Source: Scleroderma bovista
Taxonomy: Eukaryota; Basidiomycota; Agaricomycetes; Boletales; Sclerodermataceae
Assembly (NCBI GenBank): GCA_037178675.1
Contig: JAYMGJ010000100.1
Span: 1 to 64,000 of the forward strand
DNA length: 64,000 nucleotides
Direction of reading: 5' to 3'
The position numbers and the translations under genes are program-made. Under the pieces are notes generated by a model, which saw only the letters and a program-made list of their open reading frames with translations, searched no databases and was not told where the DNA came from. Positions 10,727-22,382 of the stretch are shown here, in pieces (the first letter of the stretch is position 1; every line of letters begins with the position of its first letter).

Positions 10727-13330
10727 ATGGCGCCTGTTGACGACATTCTCGTCTGGCTCGCTCCAAATCTTGGCTTTGTGCGCTTGGCTTCCACTGCAGC
10801 TTGTCTTGTCGCTCTCACGTTCATCTGGACTCGCAAGAAGACCAAATTTATTACTGACTACTCAAAGGTTGCAAGCGAGGTTGGCTCTCAGCGTTGCGAT
10901 GTCGACGAGTACGACTACATCATCGTCGGTGGAGGTATGCTCCACTTTCCTTTTCTCCCCTTCGATATCCCAATCCTTCACAGGCACAGCCGGATGCGTC
11001 CTTGCTTCTCGTCTTTCAGAGGATCGAAACCACCGTGTCTTGATGATTGAGGCTGGTTCTAGGTATTGCACGCGTTCCACACACTCGGCTGTCAAACCCA
11101 TCTTTTTTCCAGTGGAACAGCACTGTTGGAAAGCAGAATCCCTGCTGCCTACAAGCAGATAGCTGGCACCGCCAGTGACTACAAACTACAGACTGTGCCA
11201 CAGGCGCACGCCAAAAATCGCCAAGTTTACTGGCCAAGGGGTGAGAACTTCTCAATGTGCAGTTCTAACTTCTCTAATATCACATAAGCCCGCTTGCTGG
11301 GTGGTTGTAAGGCTGACCCTTCATCATTGCCGCAATGACACCGCTCATCATTCCGTCAAGGCTCTTCTATTAATGCACAAATGTTTGTCTCTGATATCTG
11401 ACCCCACTTTACTGCCGTTCACATCTGCACTCAGGGCGCAGTATGGCTCACCGTCCGACTTTGACGAGTTCGCCACAATAACCGGTGATAATTCTTGGTC
11501 CTGGGAGAATTTCAAAAAGTATACAAACCTCATTTGACTTTCAACGCCTCTCTCAGACCTCAAATAGGTACTTCCACAAGTTCGAGTCCTACTCTCCCCA
11601 CCCTCGGTTCCCCAAGGTCGATGCTTCCGAACACGGGTCGTCTGGCCCAGTGACCATCGGATACAATGCCCATGTTTGGAAGGGAAGTGAAATGTTTATT
11701 CAAGCATGCATCAACGCTGGGATTCCATTCAACCCAGATTTTAACACAAGCAGGGGTACATTAGGTGTGAACAAGGTAAGGGTCACCTTTCTGCACGCTA
11801 GGACGGGGCTGACGCGTTAACTGTTATTGCAGACAAGTGAGTCGGCTGGCCTGAACTATTGACAACAATTGGTGACATTCGCAGTGACATACATCGATCG
11901 CAGTGGTGTACGGGTCTCGACCGAGGCTGCTTATCTCACACCCTCGGTCCTTGCCCGCCCTAACCTTAAAGTTGTTACCAAAGCTCGCGTCACCAGGATC
12001 CTCTTTTCAAATTGCGATGGAACGCCACGCGCCACTGGCGTTGAGTTTGCGGCATTCAATCGAATGGAAGCGGCCAAAAGGTTTAGCGCGAGAGCGAAAA
12101 ATGAGGTTATAGTATGGTGAGCCCTCTTGTCTCACCCTCTTGAAAGGAAACCCACGGATTCACGCGGTATTGTTAGCTGCGGGACCATTCATACTCCACA
12201 ACTCCTTATGCTGTCTGGCGTTGGCCCCGCTTCACATCTTGCTGAGCACAACATTCCTGTCGTCCTCGATACACAGGGCGTCGGCTCCAATTTGTCTGAT
12301 CATCCTACATTCCACTTACGGTTAGCTGAAAAGATGGGAATATCACTTGCTTACTTAGCGGCCGATAACAAATGGACTACGTTCAAATTCTGGAGGGATT
12401 TCCTGCAATACCAGTTCATGGGGACTGGGCCGTTGTCATCGAATGTACGTCTAGGAACATTCTGCAAGTCATACACCCCCTTCCCCGTAATAATCGATAA
12501 CTGTTATAGCTTGGAGAAGCGGCGGCCTTCGTCCGTTCCGACGACTCGAATCTCTTCTCTCCAGAATTTAAGCAAGTCATCGAAGACACTACCTCAGGGC
12601 CAGGTGCACCTGACCTCGAGCTAATCATTATCCCCGCTATTGTCCACCCTCAAGACAGAAGTCTGGAAGGAAAACTGAACGGGTACATGCTCATTCCAGT
12701 TTTGTTGAGGTTGGTTGTTACTTGTGTCATGGGTGCCTATGTACATTGTTATTATTTCAGACCTACGAGCGTAGGCACCATCAAATTGCAATCTACCGAT
12801 CCATGGGACAACCCACTAATCGACCCGAAGTACCTACCCGATTTTACTTCAAGTTAGCCCAGTGTTAATTACCTTGACAGCTATCTGTCCACGCAGCACG
12901 ACATCGACTTGATGGTTCGCGGTGTCCGCCTAGCATATAAGATCGCCCACACGGCCCCACTGTGCGATCTTACAGATACCACTAACAAGCTTCCAAACCT
13001 CGACCATCACTTCGGAAAGTCAACTGATGAAGAGATAAGGCAGGCCGTGCGAGACAGGCTTGACACAATTTACCATCCCTTTGGCACCTGCGCGATGGGA
13101 AAGGAGGGTGATGGAAAAAGTGTCCTTGACTCGAAGATGAAAGTTAAGGGTGTCAGCGGCCTACGCGTTTGCGATGCATCCATCTTCCCAAAATTGGTAT
13201 CGGGTCATACCGTGAGTCTATTATTTGACATTTATCTTTCACCAACACCAACATAGCTCCTTGGTAGGCGGGAGTAGTCATCGCCGCTGCTGAGAAGTTG
13301 GCGGATGATATCATGAAGGCTGAGCACTGA
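10727..13330 (+). CDS. GMC oxidoreductase (FAD-dependent, choline dehydrogenase-like), membrane-anchored
   Basis: Flavin alcohol oxidase or dehydrogenase of the glucose-methanol-choline family; the substrate cannot be read from sequence. From the ATG at 10727 a hydrophobic segment ([18 protein letters not shown]) is followed by the FAD-binding fold: DYIIVGGG, an intron, then [14 protein letters not shown] and [21 protein letters not shown] is rebuilt over two tiny exons, followed by [16 protein letters not shown]. The second GMC signature region is [17 protein letters not shown]. At the C-terminal end, [14 protein letters not shown] and FPKLVSGHT carry the His pair expected at the active site. 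The final exon gives [17 protein letters not shown]. About a dozen introns are present and every junction I checked keeps the frame. The N-terminal helix suggests membrane attachment rather than secretion. Confidence 0.85.
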
Positions 13331-13706
13331 ACATTCCATGTTACAGTAGATTTCACGTGGTAGACTTCGCGAATTGTTACTTGGATAATCTGCATGTGTG
13401 GACGTACAAACCAAATTCTCCAGGTCAAAGTACTGGTCAATTGGGCCAGGTCCAAGTTATTAGAAAACAATGTTGGCACGAGGTACTGTGGTATAGCTTA
13501 TGCAAGTGACAATAAGTGCGCCTGAGCTATCTATATCAACGATATTGAAGGTCGGTCGACCTTGTTGGATTCGAACTGATCATGGCCAAGGAAACCGTTG
13601 CAAAGGAGAAAAGGAGAAAAGTACCGTGGTACATGGTATACCAGGTGCACCCGAACGAGTAGGCTACTAAAGGTATTCTAACAAACCTCACTGAAGCTCG
13701 GTCTGA
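13331..13706. other. Intergenic between convergent genes
   Basis: Short region between the stop codons of the GMC oxidoreductase and NDUFAF7 genes. Nothing recognised beyond likely 3' UTRs. Confidence 0.6.
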
Positions 13707-15446
13707 CTAAGCTTGTGTGCTGCTAGTGCCCGCTTCAACGTCCACAAACGGCCACACACCCCGCGGCCCAATCTCCTTATTAGATGTTATTCCCAGCACT
13801 GCATACTGGCCACCCATTCCAAGTGGGTCCACGAGCCTGTTGACCCCTTCCTCGATAACATTCCTTCGCTCAGTGGTCATCGCAGCACGGATAAGGGAAG
13901 CAGTACGAAGTTGTATACCCATACGATTAAGGAACTCCCCTTGCCGAAGCGCACCAAGTGGAGTAACTGCCAAACTATTAGTGACAGAGCTCTGACACGA
14001 ACTAAACATCCGACAAACCATGAGGCACAAGCGACTCCTTCAGCAATGCGAAATCAACGTTGGCAGTGATATCGCACTCCCCAGGACGATGGAATATGTC
14101 CACAACCTTGTGGTCTTTGAACCCCTATCATTCGAAGCACCGCGTTAGCCATCCAAAGCCTGCAACTGTACAGAGAACAACGCACCCGTAGTGAGTTTCC
14201 AACTGCATATTCTGCGCCGTAGTCTACGATGAGCGCGCATCCGGATGCACTCTCTTCTCCACCATCGCTCCCAAGAAGATCTGCGACAGATCGCGCAGAC
14301 TTAACACACGCACCAGATACTTCTATACGCGAGCCCACGGGGAGCTTCGCAAATCTTGGAGATACGTTCCCAAGAAGGGTGGCCGAGGCAGTGGGTGTAG
14401 GAGACAGGACAGGTGTCCAGCGGGGAGATGCCGCCTGGGGTTTCGGTGGGATGCAAGAAGATGACACGGGAAGGACACCACCAGTAGAACTTGCACCAAG
14501 CGTGGTGTATCTGATACTATGGTGCTTGGAGGGTGCAATGAGCACCTCATGCCATCCCCGAGGCGTTCTCTACGCGTTCTGATCAGTATATGGTGGATTC
14601 AACGTGACTATAGTCGACCAGACACACCTCTATGACGTGCACAGGCAATGCGTCGAAAAATTCGTGCGCTACGAGCATCGTATACGTGTCTCGCGATCGT
14701 GGAACTTCGTTAAGCGTGTCATACCACACAAGCTCCGGGCTGTTATTTTGCACAGAACTGTGCAAGTTCGACTCCTGTAGTGCCCGCATTGCCGGGCTGG
14801 TCTCTACAAGGTGTATACCCGTGAGTTTAGCACATGCCGCAGGGAACTGTCGAAAAACCTGCAAGATTCTAAGTTTTGTCTCTGCAGTTGATTAAAGTCG
14901 TGCAGTTACCCGAAGTATATCAACCATCAAAGTACCCCGTCCGGGTCCCAATTCCACGATACGGAACGGCATTGAAGAAGCAGTGGTCATCCACTGCTCG
15001 AGCATCCACACCGCCATCAACTATGTCAATTCTGTGTGTTCGTTACCCTCAGAAGCTGGACATGGGGTCGACCGAAATACCTCCCCAAACACCTGACTGA
15101 TTTCTGGACTGGTCGTGAAGTCTCCTCGAGTGCCGAATACCGCGTGTTTTGGGTTCATGTAGTATCCATGCACGGGGTGGGATAGACAGAGTTGCATGTA
15201 CGTCGCGAATGACAACGGCCCAGTGGCCTACAGCATGTTGTGAGGAGGGCAGTACACGGATACGATACAACATACTCTGATGCTGTCCATCATAATCTTT
15301 TCGATTTCAGTCAGTGGCCCGAAGGCGTCGACACGGGAGAGTGCTGACTGCTGTGTATGTCTTCGGGACTGGGCTAGACATGACGCTTGATTCGACCAAC
15401 CCCGCAGAGCCCGTGAAAATGAGTTTGTGTGTGATAGCCGAAACAT
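13707..15446 (-). CDS. NDUFAF7: Mitochondrial protein arginine methyltransferase NDUFAF7 (MidA, DUF185)
   Basis: SAM-dependent methyltransferase of the MidA/DUF185 family; in animals it methylates the complex I subunit NDUFS2 during complex I assembly. From the ATG at 15446, [17 protein letters not shown] is Arg/Ser-rich and acid-free, like a mitochondrial presequence. Then come [52 protein letters not shown] and [14 protein letters not shown] (SAM motif I). Later, [29 protein letters not shown] and [15 protein letters not shown] are all typical of the family. It ends at 13707 after [14 protein letters not shown]. It contains about five introns. eIF6 diverges 173 bp upstream. Confidence 0.88.
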
Positions 15447-15619
15447 AATCTCTGTGACTCGAAAGATCGATGCAGAGCAAGTCAACGGGACCGGAAGGCG
15501 AGTAAGTGACTTGGATAAGCTAAAAACTTTATATCTGGCTGCTACTACCCACAAAAGCACCTCCTGTAAACCACCAGTAAAAAGACACACTTGCAACTCT
15601 ATTTCCAGACCCTCCAGTC

Positions 15620-16584
15620 ATGGCGACCCGTGCGTACCGCGATCACCCACGAAGTGGGCACGATCTAACCGTTATCTCACAGGCATCCAGTTCGAGAACA
15701 GCAGCGACATCGGCGTGTTCTCCAAACTCACCAACAGCTACTGCTTGGCCGCTCTCCAAGCCAGTACCAACTTCTACTCTGCCTTCGAGAGTGAACTCGG
15801 CGATGTGATTCCCATTGTCCATACGCTTATTGGCGGCACACGAATCGTTGGTCGACTCACTGCCGGTAAGCTCATCACAGAACAGACTACCAACCCATGG
15901 ACGGCCTTTGCTCATGAATACTTTCCAGGGAACCGACATGGTCTACTTGTCCCCTTGACTACCACAGATCAGGAGCTCCAGCACATGCGAAATTCTCTCC
16001 CCGATGCTGTCGCAATCCAGCGGGTCGAGGAGCGTCTATCTGCACTCGGAAACGTGATCGCATGCAACGACTATGTCGCTCTGGTTCATCCAGATATCGA
16101 CCGGGAAACCGAAGAAATCATCGCAGACGTCCTCAAGGTGGAGGTTTTCAGACAGACTGTCGCTGATAACGTCCTCGTGGGAAGCTATTGTGCCATCACC
16201 AATCAAGGCGGTCTTGTGCACCCACAAACAAGCATCCAGGACCAGAATGAACTCAGCAGTTTGTTGCAGGTCCCACTAGTAGTATGTGTTTTTGTCCCCC
16301 ATCACACTGAGACACAAGTTGATGATACCCAAACAAGGCTGGAACAGTTAATCGTGGCTCCGATGTCATTGGTGCAGGACTAGTTGTCAATGACTGGTGT
16401 GCATTTACTGGCCTCGACACGACTGCAACAGAAATAAGTGTCATTGAGGCCGCTTTCAGTACGTTCCCTATACACATGACACCGTGTCCTGAGATATTCA
16501 TCGCTACATGCAGAACTTCAGGGCCAAACCTCGTCAGCTATTGTTGGCGAGATGCGCGATTCGCTTATCGACACCTGGGCATGA
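15620..16584 (+). CDS. TIF6: Eukaryotic translation initiation factor 6
   Basis: Anti-association factor that binds the 60S subunit, needed for 60S maturation and export. The first coding exon is only 10 nt (MAT plus one base). Splicing over 15630-15680 gives [20 protein letters not shown]. Then follow [60 protein letters not shown] and [20 protein letters not shown]. After two more introns come [20 protein letters not shown] and [20 protein letters not shown], ending with DSLIDTWA. Length and order match the pentein-fold eIF6 family along the whole protein. There is no C-terminal extension. Confidence 0.96.
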
Positions 16585-16763
16585 TCCCGTCAGCACTTTC
16601 GCGGTCTCGACTTTACCTACGTCATTGGCACTTGTTCTGTCCTCATTTTACGCGCAACTCGTACTTCTTCACACAAACTTGTATCCTATAGACGTATAGA
16701 AAAACCGTCATAACCCAAGGGTAGACGATGGCGCAGTTGGTGCAGAAAGACGAGAGACAGAAG

Positions 16764-17566
16764 TCATAATATCCCTGAACTCTTCAGCATACCCCTCCAG
16801 CTCTTGAAGATATATTCCCCATATAGTGCGGTTTCCTGGACCGCCTTTTCGGCAGTGCTCGAGTTCTCGAGTAGGTAGTCGAGGAAGGGTTCTGCTGTCT
16901 TCGGAGATGTGAGCTGATGGAGTTCTGCAGCCAGGTAGACAGCAGACACGGTTGCGCGACGCGTGTACCAAGATAACTGTGCTCATACTTGTGTCAAAAT
17001 GTATTGGGTAGCAAATGGAGCGAGATTTGGCGCACTTCTTTAGCGGTGGGATCTACTATCCAACATGCATCGTCCGCGACTTGTGCTGCATGTCTCAGGA
17101 TTGGTGTTGGGTCCACTGGCACAAAACTAGATGACGACGCGAGCAGTGCAAATGCCTTCGTTGAGTGAACTATTCAGATAGCGGTCGACATCCACCATGA
17201 GCCACATACCTCGGGGAGGTGTTCAATTACTGGTTCATTCATCGTCATCCGTGCAAGTAAAACTTGCCGCATATGCGATGAAGGCTGGACCTCCTCTCTC
17301 ATTCGTTGTCTTGCATCCTCCAACCAGGTATTGACAAGAGCTCGCGACGCGTTATCGCCTTGTCCAAAGAGTGCTGTTACCGCAGTGTCCGGAAGAGGGT
17401 CAGAGTGTGGTTCTGGGAGAGAAAGTACAGATTGTGCAAGGGCCTCTCGAGTGAATCCGTGCGATCTGACCAATGGAATGGCAAGCTTCAGTAGAGCTGA
17501 TCTTGAAGAAGATTGGTGATTAGCACTGTCCTACACTTCAATTGAACATGCTAACCTAGTGGTCAT
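16764..17566 (-). CDS. COQ9: Ubiquinone biosynthesis protein COQ9
   Basis: Lipid-binding partner of COQ7 in mitochondrial coenzyme Q synthesis. The core reads KLAIPLVRSHGFTREALAQS (TetR-like N-terminal part), then QVLLARMTMNEPVIEHLPE. Later exons contain the COQ9 signature region: WYTRRATVSAVYLAAELHQL, TAEPFLDYLLENSS, then YGEYIFKSWRGMLKSSGIL at the C-terminus. I chose the start at 17566 because ATGACCACTAG splices at GTTAGC to CAAG|ATCAGC in frame, giving MTTRSALLKLAIP. This leaves a very short basic leader, so a longer presequence from another upstream exon is possible. eIF3j diverges 137 bp away. Confidence 0.87.
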
Positions 17567-17703
17567 TTCGGATCGGTAGATGCTGCGTACAAATTATCTC
17601 AGTGACGCGCGGCCACTACTCTTGTACGTACGCTCATAGACTAACTCATCCACCGTCGAGTTCCTGTATAATTTGTATACTAGCACGTCGAGGACAGCAA
17701 AAG

Positions 17704-18679
17704 ATGTCCGACTGGGGTACGTTTACTGTGTATTGGACCATGAAACCTGATCAACTCATCGCGATCGAGAACAGAGAACGACGATGGGCCCGTCACTGTG
17801 CCCGCAATCGCAAAGAGAGGTCCCCCAGTTAAGAAGTGGGAAGGCGAAGACGAGGAAGAATCTTCCCCAGCTGCACGTTTCTATCTACTTGTGTGCGTTT
17901 TACATTTATCTGATCATCTGCTTATGAGCAGAGCGATTGGGAGGATTCCTCTGAAGAAGAGGAAGAAAAGCCAAAACCTGCGCCAGTTGCCCCACTCAAA
18001 AAGAAAGGGAATGTCAAAGCTAAGATCGCAGAGAAGGAGGCTGCCAAGGCGGCGCGTGCAGCTGCAGGCGAGGATCTTGATTACAATGAAGACGCCGTCC
18101 TCGATCCGAGAGAAAAGGAACGGCTTGACAAGGAGAGGGAACTGCAAGCAGATATGGACAATGCTGCCACTTTGTTCGGTGCTGCTAGGCTTGGAGGTAT
18201 GAACCCCACTGTCCATCATCGCATCGCCATGACCCGTGATCCGCTCAGGATCATCCTCGAAAGAGCTAGACGCTCTCCTCTCTTTTGAACCTCGTAGCAA
18301 GGAAGATTTCCACGGGTTCTCTGACCAAATCATTGAAGTCATCATCAAGCGACTCCAGGAGAGGCCCCTTTATCCTGCCTTTGTCGAGTATCATGTGCGC
18401 CAATTAGCCGAGCCTCTCAAAGATCTCGAGGTTCGCAAGGCTGCCAGTGGTCTCACAACCCTGGCAAACGAGAAACAGAAAGAACAGAGGGATAAAGCTG
18501 CTGGAAAGAAGAAACCAAAAGCGATCACCAAGCCCGCTTTGGGCTCTGCCAAGGCGTCGAATAAGTGCGTACACCTTCTCCTCGTGCTAGCTGCCACTCA
18601 TATTTGCTGTAGATTTGACACCTCAGTCTATGATGAAGCATTGGATGACTTCGGAACCAACGCAGACGACTTCATGTAG
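17704..18679 (+). CDS. HCR1: Eukaryotic translation initiation factor 3 subunit J
   Basis: eIF3j/Hcr1, a loosely bound eIF3 subunit that helps mRNA positioning and ribosome recycling. The N-terminus is MSDW, split by an intron directly after. Then comes VTVPAIAKRGPPVKKWEGED, an acidic stretch SDWEDSSEEEEE, and a Lys/Ala-rich helix. DMDNAATLFGAARLGG is a family hallmark. The C-terminal part has EDFHGFSDQIIEVIIKRLQE, PAFVEYHVRQLAEPLKDLEV and ends in DEALDDFGTNADDFM. The donor of the intron near 17893 (CTT|GTGTGC) is inferred from frame only. The other introns are clear. Confidence 0.93.
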
Positions 18680-18777
18680 AATACCTCGCATATTTTGAGT
18701 CACACAATATCCGTAAGATAATATTTGTTCATCTTATCCGGGATAAAAGTATGTCAGGTATACGGATCTCAGAGTCG

Positions 18778-20788
18778 TTACGAATCATCGTCATCAGCAC
18801 CTTCGCCCGCACTGTCTCCCTCACCATCGCTGACGACTCCAATGAGGCCACTGCCCTCTTTTTCTTTTAGGTTCTTGCCTGCTTCTGTGAATTTTGATGC
18901 AAACGCCTTTCTTGCACCTATGTTCGCACCCACGTCCCAAATCTGAAGTTTGGCTTTTGAACCCGCAGCTGCGATCGTGAGGGGATCATCTGGCGAGAAA
19001 ACTGCTGAGAAGACTTTTCCCTGCAAGATCATTAGTATTGAACTTCCCAGCACAGTGGTAGATAAAAAAGACTCACAACTTCCATGTCTCTCGACGCTAC
19101 CATGCTCACTGATGGCTTTCCACCTTCGGTTTGGTCGATGTTCCAAACTTTTACTACTTTGTCGGCACCACCCGTACATATACATCCACGAAGTTGCGAG
19201 CTCACATCTAGTGCCGAAGCAGCACCGTCATGTGCAGAAATCGTGAACCGCGCAGGAGACGGAGATTTAAGGTCTGTAGGTAACGTGCGGGCATCGAAGT
19301 TAAGCACGAGACCGTTTTCCAGTGACACCTAGCTCGTCATCAGTACTCCTGGATCATTTTCACGAAGAAAGCTCACATAGAAAGCGTGAGATTCCCAATG
19401 GTCCCATCTCACAGCTTCAACGTCCGCACCCAGTACAGCACCGACACCAGTATCAGGAGCCCTCGAATCGAACACACGCACGGTACGGTCATATCCGCCC
19501 GACAACAGTACGGTAGGCTCCTTTTCGTTCCATTGAACAGCCTGCACCTTGTCCTTGTGCACATCGAAACTTCGTATGGCAGGTACGCTCTCGCCAGTAC
19601 CCTCCCCGTCCGCTACGGGTGTGCGGCTGAGGTCCCATAGCTTGACCGTCCGATCCGCCGACGCCGAAGCAAGCATATGCCTATGCGTCTTGTTCCACGA
19701 GAGACCCAAGACCGCATCAACGTGATGTGCACAAGATGATGGCCGATGCTTCGCCTTTTTTCGCTTCTTTTTGCCTGTCCCGGCTGGGACAGGGACGTGA
19801 GCGGCTGTTTTGTCTGGTCGTCCAAGGACCATGTCTGGATACATGCTTTCTACGGTATCGAGCGACCATATCTCGATCTCGGGATCCATCGTACCCACGG
19901 CGATGTAGTTACCGAATTTTGCGGGTCCGTCTGTCGGCATGATAGAGGATGAGGCGGGGGGGAAGTCGAGCCATTCGAGACACAGAGGGAAATTTGGAAG
20001 CATGAGATCATGGTGGACGTAAAGGTTTTCTTGTGATTCATCATAGACGTAGATTTCCAGTTGAGAGACTTCGTCCTCAGTTTTAGCAGCGACGATGAGG
20101 TTGTCGGTGGAGAGAACTTCGAGCTCTTCTCGTTCGTCGTCTTCGGGGTCCTACACCACGTTAAAGACACATTTCGCTTGTAGACTGACAATACACCGAC
20201 CTCCTTTAGAGTAATGTAAGGATCATCGGCGTTATCACGGTAAAACGTAAGTCCTTTTATGTTGCTGAATGGCCCGAAACCTGAATTATACTAAGCCAAG
20301 ACCAATAGTGGGATGCGGTAAACCTACCAGCTTCGGGCTCGTCGTCATCGTAGCCATCAAGGTTGTACTGAGAAAGATCATCCTTTTTTGCAGAGGGGAT
20401 TTCACCCGGCTGCCCTTCATCAACGACCATAGAGTCATCTTCCTCACTTGCGCATCAACTTAGTCGATCTCGAGAAACGAACATACAGGTGACTCACTCG
20501 ACCCACTCCTGATCATCTTGATCTTCGTCGTGGTCATCTGCCTCTTCCCCCTCGGCCCCCTTGCCCATCTTTATTGCAGCCTTGTGTGCACGTTCCAGCT
20601 CTTGGCGTGCATCCTCGAGTTCGATACGTGCGAGTGCGCTGACTCTTCCCAATTCCTTTTCATCAAGGACATACTTGTGGGGATGCTGAGCCGCTACGCC
20701 CCGTTTTACCCTGGTGAAATCATGGAATAGTGACAAGAAAGAATTTAGTTTCGACTTACCATGCAACACAGGAGATCAGGTTGCTCAT
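18778..20788 (-). CDS. PWP1: Periodic tryptophan protein 1, WD40 ribosome-biogenesis factor
   Basis: Nucleolar WD40-repeat protein involved in rDNA chromatin and ribosome assembly. The 31-nt first exon (MSNLISCVA plus two bases of the next codon, 20788 to about 20758) joins VKRGVAAQHPHKYVLDEKEL, a typical PWP1 start. An acidic segment follows (DDHDEDQDDQEWVE). The WD40 array then contains GNYIAVGTMDPEIEIWSLD, HVDAVLGLSWNKTHRHMLAS, ASADRTVKLWDLS, VQAVQWNEKEPTVLLSGGYD, RTVRVFDSRAP, VEAVRWDHWESHAFYVSF and SLENGLVLNFDAR. A Lys-rich loop (GTGKKKRKKAKHR) lies in the middle. The protein ends in acidic ADDDDS. It has about six introns. Confidence 0.94.
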
Positions 20789-20956
20789 TTACACTGCGCT
20801 AGTTGGTTCACAATATCAGTATACAGCACAATTTTTTCGCGAGGAAGTCATGTGACCCACAGACAGGGGTATGGACGCCTCTACAATGCAATAAATATAC
20901 GAATAGACACGACACTGAAAGCAAGAATATTATCGTGCAGAAAAAGCCTGCTACTC

Positions 20957-22382
20957 TTACACCAACCCGCTGCCTCCCATCCGGATGGTGTCTACGATCG
21001 CCCTGACTACTTCTTCCCACATACGGCGTAGGGAGGAGTCGCTACGACTGTCAAGCAAGCGTCGCTTGACTTGATCTGTCGTGGACACTGGTGCACCGCT
21101 CCCCCGCCCACGGCGTAAGCGGATCAAGTATGACAACAGCGGGAGCAGGAGAAACACTATCGAAAGCGTGGTTAGACGATTAACTGTCAAGTACCTGCAG
21201 ACAGACACCCTTATCAGCGCAAGGGTGCCTGGGGACTCGGTTGTCTCTGCAACGAACGTGCCCATGCGTGGATTTCGCGTGAGACTTGAGCTGGGACTTG
21301 CCCTGGGTATGGGAGTGCGGTTCTTTTGATGTTGCCGAGAGGGGCGTCCTTTTATTGTGGCGTCAGTTGCAGTAGACGAAATGGATGTTGTTGAGGCCCT
21401 TCTGGGCCGTGATGGATCAGAGAGTGGTCGAGTCAATGGGGTGATGGTGCGAGTGGAGAACGTTGAAAGGGAAGAACCTGAGGATGATGTTGAGGGCGTA
21501 GGGGAGGGCGAACGCAGTGTGGGAGTGGAAGTGGAAGTGGAAGGTACTGGGATTGGAGATTGTGCGAATCGGTCTTTACGGGCGCGTTCATGGAGGCAAG
21601 CAATATTCTTTTGAAACTCCTGGAACATATGATTTAGCATGAATAAAAGCCAGACCAAATCAACTCACGGTTCGCTTTTGATGTGGTAGCTCAATCTCGT
21701 ATTGCAAAAATTCCTTGGCATAGTCCCATTCCTCAAGTTTGGGTAAAATGTGAAGACAGTATAACTCGAGTACTTTCTCATAAGCCTCCCCTGCTGATGA
21801 AACATGGTCGTATTGGTCACGGTTAGCAAGCCAGTCCTCTGCTATTTCTCTTCCGACTGCTGGACAATTAACTTTGAGACTGGACGCCATGAGGGTGATG
21901 AGGACTTGATGGGGTAGGAATGCGGAGGTGGGTTTGCGAGGCAACGAGGATGGCGTGAAAAGGGAGAGCGAACGACTGTGGGCGGTGACCACGAACGACT
22001 GTGGGGATAGCAAGAGTGTCTCGCGGAGTGCAGAAGGCAGAGTCCCGGGTTTTGACGGGCAAGTGTAAACTGTGGTCTCATGTGTGATGCGGAGGATGTC
22101 CCACTTGCGACGATGGGGGCCCAATGTATCTGGGGAAGGAAGTATGGGTGGCTGCAATATAGTGAAAGCTGATGTGACGAGCGTCTCAGCAAGGACGACA
22201 TCGTGATGGAGAAATGCCCTCGCAGCGCGGTTATACAGTGACTGGAGAGTAGCCTCCGTGGATGCGAGGGAGTTGGTCGGGGAATCCGCCTTCAATGGCA
22301 GGACGCCGTTTGCTTCAGTGAGCATCGGTGGCCCTTTTGTCGCCGTTGTTGTCGCCATCGTCGTCGTCGTTGTCGTGGACAT
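20957..22382 (-). CDS. Tail-anchored helical protein, possibly a PEX26-like peroxin
   Basis: From the ATG at 22382 a Thr run (MSTTTTTTMATTT) leads to a helical, TPR-like region: LQSLYNRAARAFLHHDVVLA, HRRKWDILRITHETTVYTCP, QVLITLMASSLKVNCPAVGR and YEKVLELYCLHILPKLEEWD. After one intron come a Ser/Thr/Pro-rich linker and a single hydrophobic helix (LTTLSIVFLLLPLLSYLI), flanked by Arg, with about 50 residues after it. Helical cytosolic domain, late membrane anchor and short tail match the layout of PEX26/Pex15, the anchor of the Pex1-Pex6 ATPase. This is an architecture argument, not a sequence match I can prove. An in-frame upstream ATG at 22523 would add 47 residues. Confidence 0.7.

Noticed and set aside
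4632..13330. GH17 glucanase, RhoGAP and GMC oxidoreductase as a carbohydrate-degradation cluster
   Set aside because: They are separated by U6 and a RhoGAP gene, have unrelated roles, and no further CAZyme or regulator lies nearby.
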